Shown: positions 11,354-23,275, counted from the first letter of the stretch. The stretch: 64,000 nt of DNA from Anagrus nilaparvatae (GCA_022575985.1 JAKSXM010000263.1:7854001-7918000), one strand, 5' to 3'. A program made the numbers and translations. The notes: generated from the letters alone by a model not told the origin.

Positions 11354-11413
11354 TATTATTTATAGTCCTGATGATGGAGTGAAAAATCTCCGAAATATTG
11401 ACAAATTTATAAT
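11354..11413 (+). ncRNA. Hammerhead ribozyme candidate in the PLE1 terminal region
   Basis: The plus strand has the hammerhead core in order: a stem I strand ending GTC, CTGATGA at 11368-11374, a stem II GGAG/CTCC closing the loop TGAAAAAT with one bulged T, GAAA at 11392-11395, a minimal two-base stem III (TA) and a cleavage-site TT, then GAC pairing back to GTC. Penelope-like elements are known to carry hammerhead motifs with very short stem III in their terminal repeats, so the position 320 bp past the GIY-YIG frame fits. The bulged T at position 10.1 may weaken it. The motif is antisense to the BAG6-like transcript. Confidence 0.65.
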
Positions 11414-11419
11414 TTTATT

Positions 11420-12115
11420 TTTCAAATAAAAATTTTTTTGCTGGAAGACATCGAGTTTTTTCATTTATTATTTAAAATATGTCCAGCGTAAACTATTCAA
11501 CATTTATTATTTTACCTCATTTAATCATTTGTACATTTGTCCTTAATTTTTTTATTCAAAATTCATTATTGATGTAAATAAAATTAATTAATTTTGCAGA
11601 CATTTTTTCAAATCTTTTATTAAATTATTTTTTTTTTAATTAAATTTTGGAAAGTGGGTGGTACTAATACCATGATTAAAAATGAATTCAAAAACTCATT
11701 TTTGGGGTTTTTATTTTTTTTCCTTAATTCATTTATCTAAAATATCCAGACAAATATTTTAGTTAAAATCAACCCATTATGTTTAATTTTTTGCTTCAAT
11801 CAAATTTTACACTGCAAAAATTAATTAAATTTATTACACATTACCTCATCGTCATTAGTATTGTAAGCGTTTTAATTTATTATTTTAAAAAATAACTTGT
11901 GAATTAACATGAAATTTTATAATTTTTAATTTTGTCACGACCTCAATTATTTCTTTCTCAAAACCGCAATTTACGTGAAATTTGTCCCAAGTTGCAAAAA
12001 ACCGCATTATTTATTTACTTTTTTATTTTTTGAGTGAAGAGTGAAATAATAAAATTTAAAATAATTTTCTATATTTTTTCTTATCAATAAAATTTCATTT
12101 TAATTAATTTTTCAT
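11420..12115. other. AT-rich intronic DNA
   Basis: The first ~50 bp may be the tail of PLE1 (GCTGGAAGACATCGAG). Beyond that I see only AT-rich sequence with long T- and A-runs and no coding or repeat structure up to the foldback arm. Confidence 0.4.
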
Positions 12116-12784
12116 ATTATCTTATATATATTAAAATCAAATAATCGAAAAAATTGATTATTATTTTTAATATTATTCAGCACTCATTTATGAAGAGCTG
12201 TATGGACGAAAATACATGAAAGTTGTTTTAAATTAATCTTTAAAGAAATATCACAATCCGATTTTTTTATTTTTAAAAAATATTCAAGATTTTGAGATAT
12301 CAATCTCAGAAGTTAGTGGTCGAAAACATAAAAAAATTTAATTTTTTTTTACTAAAACTGATTTTTCTAAGAATCTAAGGGGTTTTTCGAAATGAGCTTT
12401 AGTGAAAATAATATATGAAAAAAAAAATAATATATGAAAAAACTCAAAAAATTTCATCGAATAAGAAATTGGATATCGGCTGTCTCAAACATGAAAAAAT
12501 AAAAATGTTTAAAAACTTTATTTTATAGAAAAAGTCACATTGCTTGTCTAGAACATGAAAATATTTCAAATATTTTTATGACATGTTAACATTAAAATAT
12601 TTTTTTATAAAATAATATATGGGTCAATATTTGTGAACTGTATATGACTTTGCATGGGTGGGTCTCGAAATGTACTCCAAAGTATGTTTGGTCGAAAGTA
12701 TATATAAAAAAAATAATTTTCCCTAATTTTTAGCTTTTTAGATCCAATCCTTTTGAATTGACTTTTTTTAAAAAAACCTAAAAA

Positions 12785-13608
12785 TGGGACTCTGACTTTA
12801 ATTATCATATCTGTTAAACAAATAATTATAAAAAGACGAGTAAAAATTTTTTGGAAACTAAGGGCTTGTAAAAAATTTTTTGAGGCCTATAGAACTCGTT
12901 TCTTTTAAAAATTAGAATTTTGGCAGCAATTTCAAAATTGGTCATTTTGGGGTGAGAATAGGCATTTGGTTTATTGACTATCGGCATGAGAGATTTAGCG
13001 ACAAATAATTGCAGTGTACGGTGACTGAATGGTGACACTTATACCAAAAAAATGAGACCAATTGGAAGTATTTTGGTTAGCTGGCGAGGTTGCAGCTTTG
13101 TATTAAAGATTATGAAAAAAATCCTATTTTATAACATTGTTGTATTTTGTAGCTATTATATCTTATTTTTAATTTTCCGAATTTTTTAGTTACCTAATGA
13201 AAATTTTGACGAAATTTTCGGATTCCTCGAGAAATTTTACAAAAGACCCCTTTTTTGGAAAAGTTTTGGATGTTTTCGTAACGCTATAGAAATAAAAGAA
13301 ATAGTAAAATACTAAATAACTACAAAATACCACAATGTTATCAAATAGGATTTTTTCGTAATCTTTAATACAAAGCTGCAAACTTGCCAGTTAACCAAAA
13401 TACTTCCAATTGGTCTCATTTTTTTGGTATAAGTGTCACCATTCAGCTACCTTACACTGTAATTATTTGTCGCTAAATCTCTCATGCCAATAGTCAACAA
13501 ACCAAATGCCTATTCCTACCCCAAAATGACCAATTTTAAAATTGCTGCCAAAATTCTAATTTTTAAAAGAAACGAGTTCTATAGGCCTTAAAAATTTTTT
13601 ACAAGCCC
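12785..13608. repeat. Central palindrome of FB-1
   Basis: 12840-13105 and 13370-13608 are reverse complements with about 90% identity by eye. Both carry the family words AATTGGTCATTTTGGGG, GACTATCGGCATGAGAGATT or its variant, GGTGACACTTATACC, and CCAATTGGAAGTATTTTGG. The roughly 200-bp spacer between them has no recognised content. Open frames crossing this region on either strand are by-products of the repeat. Confidence 0.8.
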
Positions 13609-13611
13609 TTA

Positions 13612-13695
13612 GGGTGAATTTAGATGGGCTTCTTATCTTCTTATCTTCTTACCTTCTTATGCTTTTTAGCGCTAAAATTCAAATTATTATTTAAA
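13612..13695. repeat. Harbinger left terminal inverted repeat
   Basis: Begins GGGTGAATTTAGATGGGCTT and includes the short direct repeats TTCTTATC x3 and the words CTTTTTAGCGCTAAAATTC. Matched in reverse by 23544-23627. Confidence 0.92.
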
Positions 13696-13998
13696 AAAAA
13701 ATTTTTTTTTTTACAGATTACATTATAAAGATCAGAAGTAAGTAAGTTATAATTAAATATGTTTAAAAAAACTGAATTTAAAAGTAGGATATGAACTGAT
13801 ATATGAACAAAAATTTTTGTAAATTAATAAATATCATTATTTCCTATAGTAATTTAATCTCTCGCGTCCCGCCTAAACAATAGTTTGTTGTTTTAATAAT
13901 TTAATATAAAGGGTTTTGTTGTTTTAAGAGATTAAGTTTATTAATTGATAAAAGTTAAAATAAATAGTAATTAAAATTAAGCATTTTAATTTATAAGA

Positions 13999-15177
13999 AT
14001 GGATGAAATAGAAGTAAGTGGACTTATATACAGAATAAATTATGAAATATTTGCAACAAAATAAAAAAATTTTCACCATTTCCTAACCTATAAAATTTTA
14101 TTTTTAAAGGATGCTTCAACAGTTTATTTGTTCGCCTGTAACGAATGTGGATTCTTTTTTAATAGTTTATCCTTAGAAAAGTTAGTGGCTCATGAGCATT
14201 TTCGTGGTTTCGACACAAATAAAGAAATATTTGCTCTCAATGATTATAACGAAATTTTCATTGGTAAGTAAAAACAAATTTTATGTGTGTTCAATATGAT
14301 ATATATCTTTAATTTTATTTTATAGTGCCTAAAGATACTGATAATACGTTATCTGTGGTAAATTCTACTTCAAAAAAGATAGTCGAAGAATTTGAGGAAG
14401 AGAAGTTGATAATGTTAGTTCGAGCCAGGCCTTCATTATACGATCATTCTATAGGTATAGATGAGAGATCTGCAATAAAATTAAAAAACGGATGGCAGGA
14501 GGTGTGCATAGAACTAAGCAAACCTGTTAGTTTATTTCAAGAAGTTGCAAATCATTGGCATAATATACGGAATAAATACATGAAAGCCAAAAAGGTTTTA
14601 CTTTCTAAACCAAAAAGTGGTTCGGCAGCAAAACCAAAAACCACAAATTTTGTGTATTATCATCAAATAGATGAGTTCCTAATTAAAAAAACAGAGGGTC
14701 CAACGGAGTAAAGAATTTTTTATGAAAATATATTTACTTTTGATAAAAATTTTAAATTATCTTCAATAATTTTTTTAGCTCATCGCTTCCAACAAACTTA
14801 ACAGCAAGAAGAGAATATGAAAATTTATTGGCTCTAAATGAAGTTTCTGAAAGTTCTCTAAAAGAAATTCCAGTTGAGGAAAATAACAACTCAACAAATA
14901 GTAAAAGTACATTAAAATAACTTTCATTGTAATTATATTTTTTGTTATATGTAATTCATTTTTTTTTTTAGAAACAACAAGGAAAGATTCTGACTTTAAT
15001 CAAGAAATCGTTAATTTTTTAAGATCTGATTCAGAAAAATCCCATGACGGAGTAGATGGATGCTGTTTACAAATTGGAGAAATCTTAAGGAGTGTAACAA
15101 ATTCTCAAATTCGTTTCCAGTTACAAGCTGAACTCCAAATGTTTTTAACTAATAGACTAAAAGAACTAACACCATAG
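13999..15177 (+). CDS. Zinc-finger/MADF/BESS-type protein of the Harbinger element (five exons)
   Basis: I can join five exons with consistent phase and consensus splice sites: 13999-14013, 14110-14263, 14326-14707, 14779-14900 and 14972-15177. They total 879 nt, 292 residues. Exon 2 holds a possible C2H2-like finger (CNEC ... AHEH). Exon 3 holds a MADF domain: LIMLVRARPSLYDHSIGIDE, WQEVCIEL, VANHWHNIRNKYMKAKK. Exon 5 (FRLQAEL-type helix, IRFQLQAELQMFLTNRL) has the look of a BESS motif, the usual MADF partner. Harbinger elements encode a Myb/MADF-like DNA-binding protein beside the transposase, which helps transposase bind the ends and enter the nucleus; that role is assumed here. Reads toward the element interior from the left end. 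Confidence 0.85.
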
Positions 15178-15179
15178 CG

Positions 15180-15545
15180 TTTCTTAATTTATTAGATTTC
15201 ATTTATTTTTTTTCTTAACTTAATTACTAAAACTAATGTAGTCTGTAAAAAGTTGGTTTATTTATTATTTATGGAATAATTTTGTAATTTTCTAAACGAT
15301 TCTAAGATTATAAATACTTATAACAAATTTTAGTCATAAAAAAGTAATTATATATTTTTATATATATTTGAGTTAGAAATAGAATGTAAAAATAAGTATT
15401 ATTTCAGTTTAATGACTCTAAAGCATGTAGAAAGTATGTGCTGAAAGAACGTATCCATATAAAGTCAACTAGAAACTAGTAAAACTAGTCTGTTATAAGC
15501 TAGATGCCTATAATATTATACGTATTAAATTAATTTTTTGTGATA
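15180..15545. other. Harbinger internal spacer
   Basis: Between the MADF gene stop codon and the nested LINE. AT-rich, with the small palindrome ACTAGAAACTAGT near 15469 and two further ACTAG words; no gene. Confidence 0.5.
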
Positions 15546-15627
15546 CTAAAATAAAATTATTATTATAATTATAACTTTAGTAAAAATGTATTATTCTTTA
15601 ATAATAAAGTACCATTATCTCTATATA

Positions 15628-18600
15628 TTATAAAGTTATAACCGCCGCCGCCGCTGCCGCCGCTGTCGCATGAGCCCTTTGTGCCAATGGACCTTTTGTG
15701 CCAATGGACCTTTTGAGCCAAAATGGACCTTTTGTGCCAAAATGGACCTTTTGTGCCAATGGACCTTTTGTGCCAATGGACCTTTTGTGCCAAAATTGAA
15801 ATATTAAGTGTAGAGTATTGGTATCTGGTTCAATCAATAATGTATTAATGTCAATAGGAAGTTGTTGTTTTTGCTTCTTGAGGTTTTTTAATAGATTTTT
15901 CCTTTCCTGATCGTATTTATTGCATTGCCATACTATGTGGTTTATATCTTGTTTTTCATATCCACATTCACAATTGGGATTTGCCATTATATTTATTTTA
16001 TTTAGTGAGTAATTGAGATTATAATGATCAGATCTTAATCTGTTTATAGTTGTAATGAATCCTCTGGAAAATTTTTTGTTTTTGAACCAAGGTTTTTTTG
16101 ATTTTTTATAAAAATGTTGGAAATAATTTTTTCCTTTAATAGTTTTTTCTTTATTGATGAATTCGTCGAAGTTTTTCATGGTGAAGTTCTTAATATCTTG
16201 GTTAAGGTCAGTATAAGGTATTTTTGTTGGATTGGGGTTATGTGTTGTTCCTTGTTTTGCTAAATTATCAACAATTTCATTCTCTTCAATACCTATATGG
16301 GATGGAATCCAAATAAATTTAAGTGTATTTGCATTTTCATGAGTAAATTTATTTATTTTTTTTCTTATTTCGTGTAGCAGTAAATTAGTTTTTGAACTTA
16401 GTTGTGGATGCTCTAGTGCTTCTATTATACTTAGTGAGTCTGTTAATATATTTATACTATATTGGTTTTTATATCCGAGGGCAATTTTCAGTGCATCGGA
16501 AATTGCCATGGCTTCTGCCGTGAAAATTGAAGCATTAGCATTGATGCTTTTAATTTTTTGTATATTTAAGGATGGACAGTATATTCCGTAGCCAACAGCT
16601 AATGCGTCTTTTATTTTACTACCGTCTGTGAATATGGAAATTAAGTTTTCTTTATTTGTAATATCTTTAAGTAATAGATTGGGATTATTTTGCATTTTTA
16701 ATAATTTTCCTGAATTTGTGTCTGTTTCTGGTTTACTTATACTACATTTATAGGGGTTAATGTACATTGGATTTTTATCATAGACGATTATTATTTTTTC
16801 TTTCATTGGTAAAGTATTGTAAATGCATTTTTTTATTAATAAGCTTTTTTTTGATTGATAGTTTATGGTGGTTATAAAATATTTTTGTATTGATTTATAG
16901 ATCAATGTATTTTTGGTAGCTAGGTTTTTTATTAGAAAGTTACAGCATAACAGCTCTGCTCGATCATTGATTCTATTTATTTTTGCTTCTGCTAATATGA
17001 CATTGGTTGGCGTACTTTTTCTATATCCCATTGCAAATTTGATAGCAGTATTTTGAATTCTTTCTAGTTTCTGTTGATTTTCTTTATTTGTGGGATAGTA
17101 GATAAAAATACCATATTCAATAATTGATCTTATAAAGCTTTTGTAAAAGCATAAAAGTGTTGAGGGATCACTGCCCCACCAGATTCCTCTAAGAAATTTT
17201 ATTATATTGGTTGCTCTGTTACATTTTTGTACTACATTTGATATATGTGTTTTAAAAGACATATTATACTCAAATTCAATACTTAGAAAACGTGCGTTGT
17301 TAATTGATTTTATTTTAGTTCCAAGTGTTTCAATTTCTAAATTTCCAGGCAATATGTTTCGTTTATTAAAGTGAATCGATTGAGTTTTTTGTATGGATAA
17401 TTCAAGGCCTAGTTTGTATAATTCGTCTTTAATATTTTCAATTGATTGTTCTAGTAATACCTTATCATTTTGTGGATTTTCCGTTTGTACATAAAGTGCT
17501 ATGTCGTCGGCGAATTGTAGTATTTTAACTTGATTCGAAATTTTTTTATTGATTTCAGAGACATAGATAATATATGCTATAGCACTTGTAGGTCCCCTTT
17601 GAACTACACCTTTAAAAGAATTTCTATAGTTTTGGTCTATTTCATTACAGTAAATATATCTATTATAGGTTATAAATTTAAAAAATTGGATTAATTTTTT
17701 TGAGCATCCAATTTTTGATAGTTTTTCTAATAAGATGTCACTATTTACACTTGGAAATGCATTTTTTACATCAAGAAATACTGCTATTACGTCTTTTTTG
17801 TTTGCAAGGGCACTGTCAATATCTAGTTTGAGGGTACATAAATTATCTAAGCATGATTTCCCTTTACGAAAGCCTGTTTGGCTATTGTGTATTATATCAT
17901 TATATTCAATCCACCATTGCATTCTGTTGTTGATAATTGTTTCAAATAGTTTGCAAATAGTCGAAGTTAGAGCTATAGGTCTAAGTTTTTGGCTATTTTG
18001 TTTTGGAATAAAATGCATGAAGGTTTTCTTCCATTCATCAGGATATTCATTATTTATATACATTTCATTGAATAGCTCAACTAAAATTAGCTTTATTTTG
18101 ATTGGTAATTTTTTGAGGACTTGATAAGTGATTCCATCCATTCCAGGTGCAGATGTATCTTTTTTTGATTCTAAGGCTATATTAAATTCAGCAAAGGTTA
18201 TTGGAGTATCGAAAAAGAGGTTGTCTTGACTTTCAGGAAATATGTTTGGATCTGTTGGGGCAGATGGAGGACATGCATTATCAAGTTCATTTAAAATTTT
18301 AGATTCATTTTGCAAATTTTCATTAAAGGATTTGTTGTTTATTTTGACCCATTTGTTTTTGAAAACTTTTGTTTTATTCCATGTATATGTTAGGTCAATG
18401 TTCATATTTATAGTTTCAGCAAATTGTTTAAAATTTTCTTTTTTTTTCTTTTTAAATAGTTTTCTGCATTTTGCAACAAGAATTTTATATTTTATTTGAT
18501 CATTTGGATCTAGGGTGTGTTCCCATTTCTTATATGCGGCTCTGCGTAGTCTGTAGAATTTATCACATTCCTCATCCCACCAAGAAACAGGGTTTTTATG

Positions 18601-19513
18601 TTTTTTAGGAGTTACAAATTTTCTTTTTGGTGTGTATTTTTTCAGCGCATCTTTAATAATTTTTGTAAAAAATATGTATTTTTCTGATGGAGGTAGGGAT
18701 TCATATTCATTGGAGTAGAATTCATAGATTGCATTGTCCATTGTGTTTATAAATGCTGTCCAGTTAGTTCTTTTTGATTCAATTTTAAATGTTCTTTTAA
18801 CATATATGTTTTTTTGAATACTAATATTTATGAGAATTGGGTAGTGGTCAGAGCCAAGTGTTTCGTCATTAATTATAACATTAGTATTGTGAGCTAGCTG
18901 GCTTGAAGCAAATACTAAGTCGATATTTGATTTTGTTCTATGACGAGTATCTATGTGAGTGTAAGTGTTATTGTTAAGTAATATTAAATTAGAACTATTA
19001 TAACTGTTTAATAAGCGGGTTCCATCGGTTGAATTTTCTTTACAGTTCCAGGCTTGATTGTGAGCATTAAAATCACCAAGAAATAATGTTTGTTCATTAT
19101 TGTTTACATTTTTAAGAATTAAATCCCATTCATCTTGAGTGTATATGTTATTCGGAGGTTTATAACATGCTATTAAATTTATAGGTTTTTTTATGTTGGT
19201 GATTCTGATACCACATATTTCTATAGTGTCGTTGATGTATGGAAAATTGTTAATTTCGTGGTACGCTATGTTTTTTTTTTATAAAAAAGGCAATACCTCC
19301 ACCCATAGAATCTTGTCTATCTTTTCGTAGGGTTAGATATCCAGGAAAATGGAAATTATTAAGATCATTATTATTATATGGGAACCATGTTTCTACACAA
19401 ATTAATATGTCAAAGTTTTTTATAATTTTTTCTAATTCTTCTTTTCTAGCACCTATACTTTGAGTATTCCAGAACATAATTTTTAAATTGGAATTATAAT
19501 GTTGATTGTCCAT
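15628..19513 (-). pseudogene. I-clade LINE ORF2: endonuclease, RT, RNase H (one frameshift)
   Basis: Starts at ATG 19513. The endonuclease begins LKIMFWNTQSIGARKEELEK, includes ETWFP, then after a frameshift LGDFNAHNQAW and LGSDHYPI. The frameshift lies in a run of ten A on the coding strand (about 19262-19272), one A too many. From 18741 (first methionine after it) comes a 1037-residue frame. Its RT has SAPGMDGITY, LDVKNAF (D at about 324 of this frame) and QFADD (411-412). RNase H has TDGS (706), TAEAMAI (743), LTDSLS (768) and EIVDNLAKQ (825). A C-x-C...H...C tail follows (CECG...H...C). All catalytic residues are present. ORF2 would be about 1294 residues. The final ~55 residues come from the minisatellite and poly-alanine run. 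Confidence 0.9.
15660..15797. repeat. 17-bp minisatellite at the LINE 3' end
   Basis: Seven or so tandem copies of TTTTGTGCCAATGGACC and the variant TTTTGTGCCAAAATGGACC. It is preceded on the plus strand by a GCC-rich run (15643-15669). On the minus strand it adds about 50 residues of KRSIGTKGPLAQ-type repeat to ORF2. A related but distinct tail occurs at 46975-47095. Confidence 0.9.
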
Positions 19514-19817
19514 TTAAATTGTTTGTTTTTAATTTTATGTTGAGTAATTTGAATGTGTTTTGTTTTGTGATTATATTTTGCTTTGTTGTTGATATTTATA
19601 GATTCTTATAATGTATAGATTTGTTTACTTGTAAATATTACCTTTATTATTAGTTGTCTTCGTCTGTTTCTTCTGTTCTATTCTCATCAGTTTGGCTAAT
19701 ATCTCCTGATTTGTCTTTATCTTTTGATATGGCATTTTTAATTCTTGTGAGTCTATTTTTGATTTTTGTACTTTTAATGTTTTGATATAGGCTGTCACAT
19801 ACTATTATAATTAATTG

Positions 19818-20936
19818 TTAATTCATATTGTTCTCAGAAATTAATTTATTGATATTTTTACATTGGTGTTTATATGTTGCTTGAATAAATTCTTCGATTT
19901 CTTTAAATTCTTTAGATTCTTGTATAGATGGATTATCAATGTTATGTTTTGCCTCTCTTATTATTTCTTCTAGGTCAGCCGGTATATTGTCTGCTTTTTC
20001 TTTTTTTTTCTTTTTTCTTTGATTTTTGATATTTGATATTTCTATAGTGGAGGAGTTTTCTGATGTTGAGAGTGGTCTTTTATTTAATGGTGTCTTAAAT
20101 TCATTTTCTTCTTCATAATCCATGATATCATCAGTTTTATCTTCGTTTATGTATTCGATATTAGAGTTATTTGTTTCTTGTATTACAGGAATATTTTCTT
20201 TTTGTTTTTCTTCCTCTTTTTGTGTATTATTTATTTCTTGTTCCATATTCTTGTTTTCCTATTGTAATTCATTTGGTTTATTATTTATGTTATTAGGTGT
20301 TTCTTTCTGTGTGTTATTTTTCGGACAGTGTTTTGCTGGATGGCCTTCTGCTTTACATAAAAAGCAGGTAATTTTATCTGTGGAGATGTATATATGATAA
20401 GTAGTTTCATCATAGTTAATTGTAATTTCACTTGGTAATTTTTCAATATCTTTTTGATTCACGTATGTTTGTCTTCTGAAGCTCATAATGTGTTGAAATC
20501 TCGGTGTATTTACGCCGGCTTTTATGAAAGTTATTTTTTCTTTTAATTCGATGCCAAGTGCATTGAATTTTTCAATTATTAGTTCATTTGGTATTATTGG
20601 GCATACGTTGGAGAAGATTACTCTTTTGGTTGTGTTGACCAGTGGTCTCATTGTGAGTTCATGTCCTCTTACAAAAATTTTGTTTCTGTTTTTGTCGGTG
20701 AGAAATCTTACTATTTTTTCTTCTGAAAGAAACAGGCATACTCGGCCTTGAGATATTTTAGACATAAACCTTATATTTTCAGGGTCGATTATTTTACCAA
20801 GTGCAATTGCATATGCTTCGGTTGGTATACCTGCTAATGAATCTATAACTATGGCATTTTCTTTATTTGGGTAGTTTTCTTTTTGAGCTACACTTGCATA
20901 TGAACTAAGGGTTTGTGTATTTTGAGGCAAGCTCAT
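19818..20936 (-). pseudogene. I-clade LINE ORF1 (gag-like, in-frame TAG)
   Basis: Best start is ATG at 20936 (MSLPQNTQTLSSYASVAQ); the frame is open a little further upstream but only with non-ATG codons. The N-terminal two thirds resemble an RNA-binding region, followed by one zinc knuckle CFLCKAEGHPAKHC (C-x2-C-x4-H-x4-C). A single TAG at 20259-20261 interrupts the frame. Four codons later the same frame continues with MEQEINNTQKEEEKQKEN, an acidic stretch and a basic KNQRKKKKKEK patch, ending at 19818. Total length would be about 372 residues. The product would package LINE RNA. Whether the TAG is a mutation or a designed break is unclear; a mutation is simpler. Confidence 0.8.
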
Positions 20937-20994
20937 TTTTAAATTTGGTGTGGGGCCAGGAAACTGCACCACCACTTTTTTTTCTTTTTTTCAC

Positions 20995-21245
20995 TTACAC
21001 TAGTTTAAATACAATAATTTTCTAACTTGATCTTTTATACCGAAAATATTTATTATATCTATTCACAAAACATTTGTTATATGTTTACAAACACGTCTTT
21101 CTCGTAAGACTTTCTTAACAAGACTGTAGGTTATTTGTTATCTTTAGTATTTACACTGTACTTTGTTTATACTCATGTATAGTATAATAAATATTGATAT
21201 ACATTTTTTTGTAAATTGTTTATTCCTATAAAAATATTAAGTAAA
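20995..21245. other. Harbinger spacer upstream of transposase
   Basis: AT-rich with one GC-richer word (ACACGTCTTTCTCGTAAGAC). Contains the presumed transposase promoter, but no clear TATA or initiator could be chosen. Confidence 0.4.
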
Positions 21246-22637
21246 ATGACAAAAAACAAGATAAATATAAATACTTTAAAAATTATTATTCTGCATCTAA
21301 TAAAAAAAGAAAAATCAAGATTGTCGTTTGAAAAATCAAGAAAAAAATTAATTTTTAAGCTATATTCTATACTTTTAGAAGCGGCAAAACAAAAAAGGAT
21401 GTGGGTGACTGATAAATATGCTCAAAATCAAAGGGACACTTTTGGAGCAAGCAACAGTTTAGTTAATCTTATTAAAATTAGAGATAACACAGCATTTTTT
21501 GATATTTTTAGAATGTCTCGAGAAGTGTTCGATTATTTATTATCAATTGTTGGACCTCATATTAAAAAACAATATGTTGTGCGAGAACCTATATCTGCAA
21601 AAGCAAGGCTGGAATTAACAATACGTTACTTAGCTTCAGGTGACCTACAACAATCAATAGCCTTATTGTTCAGAGTAAGCCCGCCTTCTGTATGTTTAAT
21701 AATAGCAGAGACTGTTGATGTGATTTGGAAATGTTTAAAGCCACTTGTTTTTAAAATACCCGATGAAGCAATGTGGAGAAAAATATCTGACCGGTTTCAA
21801 AAAAAATTACAATTTCTTCACTGCATAGGTTGCATTGATGGGAAGTTAGTAATCATGGCTGTGAGTTTTAATTTGATCTGACATGTTAAATAAAGTTTTT
21901 AAGTTTACTTTGCAATAAAATAATCTTTTGTGTAGGCTCCAGCTCATAGCGGATCAATCTGGTATGACTATAAAGGTCACCACAGCATAAATTTGATGGC
22001 AATAGTAGACGCAGACTACAAGTTTATCATGGTTGATATAGGGGCTGTGGGAAGAGACAGTGATGGTGGAGTATTTGCAAATAGTCAGATGTATGAATAT
22101 TTTAATGATGAAACCATGCAATTGCCACAACCAGAAAAGGTTATCCATGATATAGAGCCATTTATCTCAGATAAAGTCCTACCATACGTCTTACTTGGAG
22201 ATGAAGCATTTGGCTTGAGTGAATTCTTGATGAGGCCATTCCCAAGGCATAATGAACTTATTTTGAGAAAGAGAGTTTTCAACTATAGATTATCCAGGGC
22301 AAGACGTATGGTTGAGTGTGCTTTTGGCATCTTAAGTGCAGTATGGAGGATTTTCAGGAGACCTCTTTTGACTAATTTGGTGAATTTTAAAAATATAATA
22401 AAATGCTGTGTTACGTTGCATAATTTTATTTTAATGTTTGACCCTGCAAGAGAAAAAACATATAAATTACATAAGACACCTGATGCGTATGAAAATTGCT
22501 TTACTGAATTACCATTAAATGAAATGCTTATTGAACAACAAGGGCCAATAAGGATAAGAGAAGATTTTGCTGATTATTTCATGACTCGAGGTAACAAACG
22601 ATTTCAGTGGGAAAAATCAATTCATGGTAATTTTTAA
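21246..22637 (+). CDS. Harbinger DDE transposase (two exons)
   Basis: Exons 21246-21860 and 21936-22637 are joined across a 75-bp intron (GTGAGT donor, TTGTGTAG acceptor), giving about 438 residues, normal for HARBI1-type transposases. Motifs in order: helix-turn-helix-like RARLELTIRYLASGDLQQSI; FLHCIGCIDGK (first D); then after the intron APAHSGSIWYDYKGHHSINL and MAIVDADYKFIMVDIGAVGR; LLGDEAFGLSEF (second D); RARRMVECAFGIL (catalytic E); LHNFI near the end. The intron falls directly after GKLVIMA and adds one alanine relative to the usual spacing, so the exact junction may shift by a codon. Start chosen at the first ATG; the frame is open upstream only with TTG. No lesion seen, so it may be functional. 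Confidence 0.92.
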
Positions 22638-22793
22638 TAATTAATACATATAATGCTGTAATTATGTTTGTATCATGAGGCTCAAAATAACATAATACTG
22701 AATGTTTAATTATTTTTTTTTTATTTTACATATATAATTATAATAAAAAAACTAAAAACTAAAAATAATATGATGTTAGGTGTTATAGTTCTT

Positions 22794-23275
22794 TTACTCG
22801 GTTTGACCTAGCCTAGTTGGACCATTGGATTGATACAGAAACTCATCTATTTGGTCATAGTAAATAAAATATGTTTGCGCTTGAAAACCAATTTTTGGAT
22901 TAGCCAATAAAAACTTTTTGGCTTTACAGTATTTATCACGAAGATAATGCCAGTGATTGGCAACTTGTTGAAAAAAACTAACAGGTATATTTAGTTCAAC
23001 ACATACGTCTTTCCATTCATTTTTTAATTTTATTGTACTTCGTTTTTCTATATCCAATGTATAATCATATAATAAAGGCCTAGCTCGAACTAACATAATT
23101 AATGTTTTTAATTTGATGTCATTCATGGATTCTTCAAATTTAATTCTGGTGAGGGTTTTCTTAAAAAGAACAATTTGTAGGTTAGGATATGGAGAAAATT
23201 TGTTTATTTTGTTGCAAATATTGCATTATAATTAATTATCTGTACAAGTCCACTTACTTCTTCAATGTCACTCAT
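22794..23275 (-). pseudogene. Second MADF gene in the right Harbinger arm (shortened)
   Basis: Mirror-image relative of the left MADF gene. Exon 1 is 23275-23258 (MSDIEE, GTAAGT donor), matching MDEIE of the left gene. Exon 2 is 23159-22794: KTLTRIKFEES, then LIMLVRARPLLYDYTLDIEK, WKDVCVELN, VANHWHYLRDKYCKAKK, and YYDQIDEFLYQSNGPT. The zinc-finger exon is missing. The end GAGTAAAA is a stop in this frame, but the same place in the left gene is a splice donor, and no further exons follow before the transposase. So this copy is MADF only, about 127 residues, lacking finger and BESS. It may be a decayed duplicate or a separate short protein. Confidence 0.75.

Larger units (their letters stand above)
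15550..20990 (-). mobile_element. I-clade LINE, almost full length, nested in Harbinger
   Basis: Minus-strand order is ORF1 (gag with one zinc knuckle), ORF2 (APE endonuclease, reverse transcriptase, RNase H, cysteine-rich tail), a 17-bp minisatellite, a GC-rich GGC repeat and a TAATAA-type tail near 15548-15580. RNase H after RT and a TAA-rich tail are characteristic of the I group. The exact ends and a target site duplication could not be fixed; the 5' end is near 20975-20995. Only two lesions are visible (a TAG in ORF1 and a one-base insertion in ORF2), so the copy is young. Confidence 0.88.
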
